Shown here piece by piece: positions 5,594 to 11,352 of a stretch of DNA of 14,817 bases. Below the pieces are notes generated by a model. That model was not told the origin of the DNA, ran no database searches, and saw only the letters and a program-made list of their open reading frames with translations. This DNA comes from Methanobacteriaceae archaeon. Its GTDB lineage: Archaea > Methanobacteriota > Methanobacteria > Methanobacteriales > Methanobacteriaceae. The translations under genes were made by a program, and so were the position numbers. Where the stretch lies: assembly GCA_030693105.1 (NCBI GenBank), contig JAUYBK010000069.1, positions 1-14,817 on the forward strand, given 5' to 3'. The stretch's first letter is position 1. Every line of letters begins with the position of its first letter.

Positions 5594-6715
5594 TCATTTA
5601 GAATGCCTAATCCAATAAATTAAAGCTCCGAACAGTGTTAAAGCATAGAATAGCCACACCGTAATATCAGTAGGCCCGGTTTCTATCCATATCAAGGTAT
5701 GAGCGAGAATTATTGCATATAATGCAATAAAGGCACCCTTTGCAAGTTTTTGAATATTATAGACTATCTTTAAGGCCAATCCCAGGAGGAACATCTGTAA
5801 TGCTAATCCAATGGCGCCGAAGTCTAGGAGTGCTGGGCCAAAGATAGTGGAGGTGATGCAGGCGTTATAACCCAGGGCAGTGCATCCCACCGTCACCCTA
5901 GGATGGCCAGCTGAGAATATTTGCATGAAAAGATCTCCCCCCGTTGCGCCCTGCATGGCCACGATCTTAGATAAAACCATGGTAGTAAATGCCGCCCGAT
6001 AAAATAACAGGTCCAATGGATTCAAACTCCACTGCTGCCATTCAATGGCCTTAACAGCAATGTAACCTACAGCAATCCCTACTACTGCAATGAAAGATAT
6101 GAAGGCCAGTATTTGGCTGGTTTTAAGCCGGCGTTTGTAGTAGGTAACGATAAATACTGCCAATATAATGGCAATAGTGGTAGTCCTATATCCGCTGACT
6201 CCAAACAACACCAACCCCACCATAAAAATAACATAATACCATTTACGAGGATATTTAGCTAGAAGGAGAGCCAAAGCAGGTAAAAATAATGGATAAGCTA
6301 TCCTCCAGAGATCAGTGGTGGCTTTAAACTTTAAATATCCGCTCAAGAGAGGAATTCCGCCCAACAGGTATAAGTTGATCCCCTGAAGGATAAGGCTGAA
6401 TATAACTACTCCCAGGAGTACTCTTTCGTCTAAGAGCATTGACAATTTAGAATACCAGTCCGGATCCCTGCCTTCGGCCGCGGGCTTTTTGAAAAAAGTT
6501 TTAAGGTAACCAGAGTAACGGTAGACAAGCGAGGGTGTTAAAACCCCCAAAATAAAGAATAAAGTTCCGTAGAGGATGTAGAAGAATGTGGCAGGGTCAG
6601 GATACTGTAAGTTCCGGAGTTGGTTTTGGAATCCCACCAGGGCCAGGGCCACGTAAAGGCCAATTACTGCCACTACGATGTATGGTGAGAACAGGTCGAT
6701 GTTTCTAATTTTCAT
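5594..6715 (-). CDS. Polytopic membrane protein, oligosaccharide repeat unit polymerase-like
   Basis: From the ATG at 6715 the product has 373 residues and is almost entirely hydrophobic helices, about ten or more membrane spans. Polar loops include a stretch around residues 80-93 (AAEGRDPDWYSKL) and an extracytoplasmic-type loop with GHPRVTVGCTALGYNA. The SGYRTTTIAIILAVFIVTYY segment and the late TGPTDITVWLFYA segment resemble the Wzy-like oligosaccharide repeat unit polymerase family found in methanogens, which would join lipid-linked sugar repeats of surface polymers. This assignment rests on general likeness, with no catalytic motif. An in-frame TTG at 6727 would add four residues; neither start has a clear ribosome binding site. 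It lies 72 bp downstream of cfbB on the same strand with its own TATA-like box, so it may be transcribed separately. No glycosyltransferase gene is adjacent. Confidence 0.65.
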   Translation of the reverse strand: MKIRNIDLFSPYIVVAVIGLYVALALVGFQNQLRNLQYPDPATFFYILYGTLFFILGVLTPSLVYRYSGYLKTFFKKPAAEGRDPDWYSKLSMLLDERVLLGVVIFSLILQGINLYLLGGIPLLSGYLKFKATTDLWRIAYPLFLPALALLLAKYPRKWYYVIFMVGLVLFGVSGYRTTTIAIILAVFIVTYYKRRLKTSQILAFISFIAVVGIAVGYIAVKAIEWQQWSLNPLDLLFYRAAFTTMVLSKIVAMQGATGGDLFMQIFSAGHPRVTVGCTALGYNACITSTIFGPALLDFGAIGLALQMFLLGLALKIVYNIQKLAKGAFIALYAIILAHTLIWIETGPTDITVWLFYALTLFGALIYWIRHSK

Positions 6716-6768
6716 TCTAATCGCCAATAAAATTTGAAAATAAGTTACTGGATTTAATATCTTCCTTA

Positions 6769-6776
6769 GATATAAA
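6769..6776 (-). promoter_or_regulatory. TATA-like box upstream of the membrane-protein gene
   Basis: TTTATATC on the minus strand lies in the short gap after cfbB. A start about 25 bases downstream (near 6747) would give a leader of 20-30 nt. It suggests the membrane-protein gene need not depend on cfbB transcription. Confidence 0.4.
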
Positions 6777-6787
6777 GGTATCTCTCA

Positions 6788-8134
6788 CTAGTCCCGGGCA
6801 CTGTCAGTAAAGTTAGCAGGAAAGGGGGGACAAGCAGCCACGTGAGTGTGAACATAACTGGCCAAGGTCTTTTTACTCATCATACCGTCCTTATTAGAAT
6901 GAATTCCCCTTCCTCGTCGGACTTCGAATGCAAATTTAGGAGATTTACCTTCAATAGTAACCTTGGAATAATGGAATTCATGCCCCCGATAGGTTTCACC
7001 TTTTTTGAGGATTATATTATCTTCAATTACATCGGAAATGGTGTAACTGAGGGCTTGAGGTTTTTTAGTCATTTGGGACGAGTAAGGGAATACACCACAC
7101 ATTTCGTGCTGGTTTATGCCGCGGGTGAGGTACATGAGTCCTCCGCACTCCGCGTATATAGGCCTACCATCCTGGTGAAACCGGGCCACAGACTCTCGCA
7201 TGGAATGGTTGGCCTCTAATTCAGGGGCAAATATCTCGGGATACCCACCCCCAATGTAGATCCCATCAACGTCGGGGACTTCCTCATCGTTTAACGGACT
7301 AAAATACACCAGATCGGCATGATTAGCTTCTAAAGACTCCAAGTTTTCCTGATAATAGAATGTAAAAACTTCGTCCCGGGCCACCCCAATTTTGATCCTT
7401 TTTTTACTTCCTTTTTTCCAGATATCTTCTCTTCCAGACGGAAGGTCCCCCGCACCTTTCATGACAGACTTTAAGAGGTCCAGGTCCAAGTTTTCTTCCA
7501 TCACCTGCGCCCAGTCTTCAATAAACTTAAGAATATTTTTTCGTTCGACCGCTGGTACCAAACCTAAATGGCGTTGTTCAACTTTTATATCATCACTGCG
7601 AGGTATTCCCCCCATTACTGGAGTTTTTGCCAGTTTTTCAACCGCTTCTTTTGTTTTTAGAAAGTGTTTCCGGTTTTTAACCTTGTTGAGGATAACTCCC
7701 TCGATGCGGACCTCCGGGTCCAGGGTTTTAAATCCAATGACTATCGCAGCAGCACTTTTAACCAGACTTCGGGCATTTAAAATAAGAACTACTGGAGCGT
7801 TCAGGGCCTTAGCAACTGATGCCGTGTTTCCAACATCCCCTGTGGGACTAATACCCTCATACAATCCCCTAACACCTTCAATAACTGCCATGTCCGAATT
7901 TGAAACATTCATCCCTCTCTCAAAAGATTCCCTGATCTGATCGTCAGACATGAAGAATGAATCAAGGTTGCGAGAGCTAGTTTCTGTGGCCAGAGTATGA
8001 TAAGTGGGGTCGATGTAATCCGGACCTACTTTAAATGGCTGTATATTATAATCTGGTGATAGGGCCTTCATTATGCCTGTGGCTATGGTAGTCTTCCCCA
8101 CCGCGCTTCCAGTTCCTGCCAGTACTAAACGCAT
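6788..8134 (-). CDS. cfbB: Ni-sirohydrochlorin / cobyrinate a,c-diamide synthase
   Basis: This 448-residue enzyme is of the CobB/CbiA type. It uses ATP and glutamine to amidate the a and c side-chain carboxylates of a cyclic tetrapyrrole. In methanogens the family member CfbB acts on Ni-sirohydrochlorin on the way to coenzyme F430 of methyl-CoM reductase, and may also serve cobyrinate in corrinoid synthesis. The N-terminal synthetase domain has the P-loop GTGSAVGKT (residues 7-15) and FKVGPDYIDPTYH (34-46). The C-terminal glutamine amidotransferase domain (about 246-440) has the nucleophile in YAECGGLMYL (C330), GHEFHYS (384-390) and the histidine in YVHTHVA (428-433). Length is normal. There is no ribosome binding site, but a TATA box lies about 28 bp upstream of the ATG, suggesting a leaderless mRNA. 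CbiA for B12 is the alternative reading; the methanogen context favours CfbB. Confidence 0.9.
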   Translation of the reverse strand: MRLVLAGTGSAVGKTTIATGIMKALSPDYNIQPFKVGPDYIDPTYHTLATETSSRNLDSFFMSDDQIRESFERGMNVSNSDMAVIEGVRGLYEGISPTGDVGNTASVAKALNAPVVLILNARSLVKSAAAIVIGFKTLDPEVRIEGVILNKVKNRKHFLKTKEAVEKLAKTPVMGGIPRSDDIKVEQRHLGLVPAVERKNILKFIEDWAQVMEENLDLDLLKSVMKGAGDLPSGREDIWKKGSKKRIKIGVARDEVFTFYYQENLESLEANHADLVYFSPLNDEEVPDVDGIYIGGGYPEIFAPELEANHSMRESVARFHQDGRPIYAECGGLMYLTRGINQHEMCGVFPYSSQMTKKPQALSYTISDVIEDNIILKKGETYRGHEFHYSKVTIEGKSPKFAFEVRRGRGIHSNKDGMMSKKTLASYVHTHVAACPPFPANFTDSARD

Positions 8135-8158
8135 GTGATCTATTAAGCTAAGACTCCC

Positions 8159-8165
8159 TATAAAA
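8159..8165 (-). promoter_or_regulatory. TATA box of cfbB placed for a leaderless transcript
   Basis: TTTTATA on the minus strand is centred about 28 bp from the cfbB ATG. The usual archaeal distance to the transcription start puts the first nucleotide at or within a few bases of the start codon, fitting the absence of a Shine-Dalgarno sequence. Confidence 0.5.
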
Positions 8166-8170
8166 GTACA

Positions 8171-8565
8171 TCCCCCTCTGGCACTTAATATCCTTAAGGC
8201 AATTTAAGACGTTTAGACGAGCGGGAGATTAGTATCGATATTTAAAACTTCGAACAATGCTATATGCATCGTGAACTGCGGTTAAACGCCGGGCCCATTA
8301 ATAGGTATATGGTGTTGAGGAGCAACCTGTAAAGTAAAAGAGCACCTCTGCCATTTAAGCAATCTAGTACCCCCTCCAACTCTTAAATAGAAGTTTACAG
8401 ACCAGAAAGTATCCATGATAAAAATATAGCGCTTTTTAATTTATTCTTCATTATCATAGCCCCCTAAGAAGGTTTACTTAAGTTAACTATTAAAATTAAT
8501 TTTTCTCCATTTTATGTGAGAATCTCCACTACCCACCCTTCTTAGCTGGTTGACAATACAACTTG
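8171..8565. other. Intergenic region between divergent cfbB and radical SAM genes
   Basis: No convincing gene is present in about 395 bp. It contains a GC-richer patch at 8268-8300 with a GGGCCC palindrome (8291-8296), a small GTTG-AGGAG-CAAC stem, and a wide inverted repeat ATGATAA/TTATCAT (8415-8421 and 8451-8457). None matches an RNA class I know. Confidence 0.45.
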
Positions 8566-8569
8566 AAAA

Positions 8570-8578
8570 AAATTTATC
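8570..8578 (+). promoter_or_regulatory. TATA-like box upstream of the radical SAM gene
   Basis: AAATTTATC is centred about 30 bp before the ATG at 8604, which would give a leader of only a few bases. AGGAAG at 8586-8591 lies 12 bases before the ATG, too far for a good ribosome binding site and probably upstream of the transcript start. Confidence 0.4.
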
Positions 8579-8603
8579 ACCTCCCAGGAAGAACTATTAA
8601 TTA

Positions 8604-9725
8604 ATGAATGTGGACAAGCTCAAAATTCTGGGAGAAGCGTCACAGTACGATCTGTGCAATTACGTCAGTATGAACCAGGAGAATTTCACCTCGAAAAATC
8701 TTCCCGGCATATACAATGCCCACACCTCAAGCGGGTGCTCCGTTCCCCTATTTAAAACTTTGATGAGTAACCACTGCGCTAATGACTGCCTTTACTGTGT
8801 TAACCACTGTCAAAACAAGTTCGAGAGAATAGAATACTCTCCAGAAGAACTGGTTTCTGTTTTTTTACACTATTACCAAAACCATTACGCCGAGGGACTG
8901 TTTTTGAGTTCAGGTATGCCTGGTGATCCAGATAAGGCCCTGGAAAATTTAGTGGAGGTGGCTAGGAAGTTGAGGAGGGAACACGAATACCAGGGCTACA
9001 TTCACCTGAAAATAATACCCGGGGCATCATACGATCTTATAAAAAGGTCCATGAGTCTGGCTGATCGAGTTAGTGTGAACCTGGAGTCTGCCACTTCAGC
9101 AGGTTTTTCGGAGCTTACCAGCACCAAAGACTACCAAAAAGATGTTTTAAGACGTATGAAGTGGATCCATCGGCTGAAAAGACGCTACCCGGATCTGGCC
9201 CCCTCTGGTCAGAGCACCCAGTTAATAGTAGGGGCCAATCAGGAGTCTGACGAAGATGTTTTAAACAGGGTGAAATGGTTGAAGAAACATTTAGATATAA
9301 AGTTAAGTTATTTAAGTCCATTTAAAGCTTTAGAAGGCACTCACCTTCAAAATAACCCTTTACCCGACTCTAAACGCGTGCCTCGCTTGTATCAGGCCCA
9401 ATTCCTCGTGAATTCCTATGGTTTTGACGTGGAAGAGGTGATTTTGGATGATTCTGGTAATCTCTTTTTAGAAGAAGACCCCAAGTATCTGTGGGCCCAG
9501 TTACATCCCAATGAATTTCCAGTGGAGGTAAATGAATCCAGTTATAGGGAGTTGATTAGGGTACCGGGTATCGGACCCCAATCGGCCCGAAGAATAATAG
9601 AAGCTCGAAGGTTAGGACGCCACTTCACCCATTTAGATGAGCTTAAAAAAATAGGAGTAGTAGTGGGACGGGCCGAACCCTTCATTAAATTGAATCGGGC
9701 CTACCAGTCCACTCTGGACTTTTAA
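8604..9725 (+). CDS. Radical SAM protein with C-terminal helix-hairpin-helix (putative DNA modification/repair)
   Basis: The 373-residue product carries the radical SAM cluster motif HCANDCLYC (C58-x3-C62-x2-C65), which binds a [4Fe-4S] cluster and S-adenosylmethionine. A TIM-barrel core follows, with LSSGMPGDPD (101-110) and SGQSTQLIVGA (201-211). At the C-terminus VPGIGPQSARRIIEARR (320-336) is a helix-hairpin-helix of the DNA-binding type. This architecture matches the family annotated as putative DNA modification/repair radical SAM protein, usually encoded beside a uracil-DNA-glycosylase-like partner in bacteria. No such partner is visible here: the next gene runs convergently and belongs to the ParA operon. 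The start is set by similarity to family N-termini (KLKILGEASQYD); the promoter suggests a near-leaderless mRNA. The reaction is unknown; base modification or repair is inferred from the DNA-binding domain and family context. Confidence 0.85.
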   Translation: MNVDKLKILGEASQYDLCNYVSMNQENFTSKNLPGIYNAHTSSGCSVPLFKTLMSNHCANDCLYCVNHCQNKFERIEYSPEELVSVFLHYYQNHYAEGLFLSSGMPGDPDKALENLVEVARKLRREHEYQGYIHLKIIPGASYDLIKRSMSLADRVSVNLESATSAGFSELTSTKDYQKDVLRRMKWIHRLKRRYPDLAPSGQSTQLIVGANQESDEDVLNRVKWLKKHLDIKLSYLSPFKALEGTHLQNNPLPDSKRVPRLYQAQFLVNSYGFDVEEVILDDSGNLFLEEDPKYLWAQLHPNEFPVEVNESSYRELIRVPGIGPQSARRIIEARRLGRHFTHLDELKKIGVVVGRAEPFIKLNRAYQSTLDF

Positions 9726-9762
9726 TCGTTGCAAGTAATTTTTATATAAAAGAAATTATTAT

Positions 9763-9798
9763 AACTTATAAGTTTTAAGTTATCCACTTATAAGTTAT
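9763..9798. repeat. AACTTATAAGTT palindromes downstream of the ParA operon
   Basis: Between the convergent radical SAM and ParB-like genes lie a perfect 12-bp palindrome AACTTATAAGTT (9763-9774), an AAGTTAT unit (9777-9783), and a 10-bp palindrome ACTTATAAGT (9786-9795) extended to AAGTTAT at 9798. TTTTATATAAAA (9740-9751) next to them is a simple AT palindrome. The same core forms the 16-bp palindrome in front of parA, so the operon is bracketed by copies. A partner-protein binding site (centromere or operator) or bidirectional terminator is possible. Confidence 0.65.
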
Positions 9799-9800
9799 AT

Positions 9801-10184
9801 CTAAACCTCTTGGTCAGCAAAAAGCTTCCAGATGTCAGGATATTTGTCTTCTACTGCGGCCTCTATGAGGGCTGATGCTTCCTTACTTATACTGAATTCC
9901 GGTCTGGTTTTTTTAAGAAACCGCAGAACCGCCGCAGAACGGGCTGACCACAAAGATATGCGAGGATTTTTATGTACTTCCAATAAAACGTCCTGAATAG
10001 TCTGGTCAGGAGCAGGAGTTTTAGAAGATGCCAGTCTAGGGGTAGGTTTTGGTGTTTTTGTTCTGGCTGTTTTTTTCAGTGGTTTTGGCTTTTCCACCTC
10101 TTCCGGGGCTTTAGATTCTTCACTCTTAATGAGAGCATCCAGCCCCTTACCCAGTGCTCCACCGGTTTTTTTACGGGCGGTCAT
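9801..10184 (-). CDS. Small ParA-partner protein with ParB-like N-terminal peptide
   Basis: The 127-residue product begins MTARKKTGGA and continues LGKGLDALI (residues 11-19). This is the N-terminal peptide by which ParB proteins contact and stimulate ParA (compare LGRGLDALI-type starts). The usual ParB CTP-binding and helix-turn-helix domains are absent. Residues 21-60 form a Lys/Pro/Thr-rich, probably disordered linker, and 61-127 a compact helical domain (IQDVLLEVHKNPRIS, ARSAAVLRFLKK, SKEASALIEAAVEDK, PDIWKLF) that I do not recognise. Its ATG overlaps the parA stop (ATGA), and GGAGGA at 10191-10196 lies six bases upstream, so the two are co-translated. The most likely role is cargo or DNA adaptor for ParA; the C-terminal domain may bind the flanking palindromes, dimerise, or attach to another cargo. 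It is not a truncated ParB, because the tail is well-formed and does not resemble ParB. Confidence 0.75.
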   Translation of the reverse strand: MTARKKTGGALGKGLDALIKSEESKAPEEVEKPKPLKKTARTKTPKPTPRLASSKTPAPDQTIQDVLLEVHKNPRISLWSARSAAVLRFLKKTRPEFSISKEASALIEAAVEDKYPDIWKLFADQEV

Positions 10185-10957
10185 TTGTTATCCTCCAGCT
10201 GCAGTAACTCCCGTGCCAGTTTTTTATAAGCTACCGCACCACTACTTTCCTCGTCGTAAGTTACACAAGGTTTACCGTGACTGGGTGCCTCGGCTAGAGT
10301 GATGTTACGGGGGATAGTGGTTTTGAAAACGTGCTCCCGACCACCAAAGTATTCTTTAACATTGTTGTAGACATCCCTTCCCAGGCGAGTTCTTGAATCG
10401 TAAAGAGTTAATAAAATACCCTTAATGGGTGATGGACTCTTTAACCTGGTTTCAACCAGCCCCATTGCTTCTAAAAGATCAGCCATGCCTTCTAAGGCGT
10501 AAAATTCGGCCTGTATTGGTATAAGCACGCTGTCAGATGCCACCAGGGAGTTAATGGTGAGTATGCCCAGGGAGGGGGGAACGTCTATAAATATGTAATC
10601 GTAGTAATCTCCGATTCCATCCACGGCCATCTCCAGAATGGAATGATAACCAACTTCTTTGCTGAGTTCTATCTCGGCTCCACTCAGAGAAATGTTACTG
10701 GGAACCACGTGCAGGCCGGAAATAGCAGTGGGCATTACCGCCTCTTCCATGGTTATTTCGCCGGTAAGGACGGTGTATATTGTTTTTTCTGCCTCGTTTT
10801 TTTCAATGCCAAATGATGTGGTGGCGTTCCCCTGGGGGTCCAGGTCTATAACCAGTATCTTCCGATCCATCAAAGCTAATGCTGCTGCCAGGTTGACTGC
10901 CGTGGTGGTTTTGCCGCAACCACCCTTCTGATTTAGTATTGCAATAATTTCTGCCAT
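10181..10957 (-). CDS. parA: ParA/Soj-type chromosome partitioning ATPase
   Basis: The 258-residue protein is a deviant-Walker ATPase without an N-terminal HTH, as in chromosomal Soj. It has Walker A KGGCGKTT (11-18) with the signature lysine, DLDPQGN (38-44), and Walker B YIFIDVPP (121-128). Arg residues in SRTRLG (188-193) and IPRN (216-219) match the DNA-contact region, and AEAPSHGKP (223-231) is the family C-terminal motif. ATP-bound dimers coat the nucleoid non-specifically and are released by a partner protein, moving DNA or cargo. The partner is encoded immediately downstream with a 4-base overlap. Upstream lie AAAGGA (about ten bases before the ATG), a 16-bp palindrome (10988-11003) and a TATA box, so autoregulation is likely. 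A MinD-like protein is the alternative, but the C-terminal amphipathic membrane helix is missing. Confidence 0.93.
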   Translation of the reverse strand: MAEIIAILNQKGGCGKTTTAVNLAAALALMDRKILVIDLDPQGNATTSFGIEKNEAEKTIYTVLTGEITMEEAVMPTAISGLHVVPSNISLSGAEIELSKEVGYHSILEMAVDGIGDYYDYIFIDVPPSLGILTINSLVASDSVLIPIQAEFYALEGMADLLEAMGLVETRLKSPSPIKGILLTLYDSRTRLGRDVYNNVKEYFGGREHVFKTTIPRNITLAEAPSHGKPCVTYDEESSGAVAYKKLARELLQLEDNK

Positions 10958-10987
10958 TTAAACAAATCCTTTGATCAATTCTAAGTT

Positions 10988-11003
10988 ATAACTTATAAGT
11001 TAT
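10988..11003. promoter_or_regulatory. 16-bp perfect palindrome at the parA transcription start (putative operator/centromere)
   Basis: ATAACTTATAAGTTAT is a perfect palindrome, flanked by another AAGTTAT half-site at 10983-10989. Relative to the TATA box at 11009-11016, it spans or touches the predicted parA start of transcription. A bound protein would block initiation. The same core occurs downstream of the operon at 9763-9774. Confidence 0.6.
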
Positions 11004-11008
11004 CATAG

Positions 11009-11016
11009 ATATATTT
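11009..11016 (-). promoter_or_regulatory. TATA box of the parA operon
   Basis: AAATATAT on the minus strand lies 52-59 bp before the parA ATG, giving a predicted start near 10986-10990 and a leader of about 30 nt. The palindromic site overlaps this start. Confidence 0.5.
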
Positions 11017-11090
11017 ATGGTTAAGACGGGTTAGCCCTAACTAGCAAAAGATAAGGATTAATTCAATTCTGGAGTTTGGGTGCAAGTTAA

Positions 11091-11156
11091 ATGGATGAAA
11101 AAAAAGAGACAAATTTGCTTGTAGAAGACGACCCTATAACTCTTGATCTGGAATGA
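11091..11156 (+). CDS. Possible 21-residue acidic peptide
   Basis: An ATG directly after an in-frame TAA opens 21 codons to a TGA. They encode an acidic peptide (MDEKKETNLLVEDDPITLDLE). The ribosome binding site is poor (GGAG lies about 17 bases upstream), and no family is known to me. The composition looks protein-like, so it could be a remnant or a microprotein, but chance is at least as likely. Confidence 0.15.
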   Translation: MDEKKETNLLVEDDPITLDLE

Positions 11157-11174
11157 TCGGGGTTTATGGGAGCA

Positions 11175-11254
11175 CTAAGGCCCCTTAGTAATTAATTCTG
11201 GTGACAAGGCCCTATAAAACCCCCTTAAAATTATTTCCGGCCTTATTTTAGGGG
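11175..11254. repeat. Two stacked inverted repeats in the thrS-parA gap
   Basis: CTAAGG-CC-CCTTAG (11175-11188) is followed by CCCCTTAAAAT (11221-11231) and its near-complement ATTTTAGGGG (11245-11254). Both are GC-richer than their surroundings and could form RNA hairpins on either strand. No T-run follows either stem on the minus strand, so terminator function is uncertain. Confidence 0.35.
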
Positions 11255-11298
11255 ATATGCTCAAGAGAAATGGGGAAGGTGGTGCTACTATAATTAGG

Positions 11299-11330
11299 GG
11301 GTAAATAATAGATTGATTTTATTTTTACCC
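11299..11330 (-). terminator. Inverted repeat beyond the thrS stop codon
   Basis: On the plus strand GGGTAAATAA (11299-11308) and TTATTTTTACCC (11319-11330) can pair, with two extra bases in the longer arm. It begins about 22 bp beyond the thrS stop. It may end or protect the thrS mRNA; there is no clean T-tract after it. Confidence 0.35.
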
Positions 11331-11352
11331 GTTGAATCTGTTTTTTAAAACA

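Noticed and set aside
6716..6727. TTG start at 6727 for the membrane protein
   Set aside because: An ATG four codons later is available, and neither has a ribosome binding site; the ATG is the simpler choice, though TTG is not excluded.
8298..8354. 18-codon minus-strand frame in the cfbB-radical SAM gap
   Set aside because: No closely spaced ribosome binding site, no recognisable family, and a length expected by chance.
9739..9751. TTTTATATAAAA as a promoter for the radical SAM or ParB-like genes
   Set aside because: It lies downstream of both convergent genes; as a simple AT palindrome it is more likely part of the shared transcript-end region.
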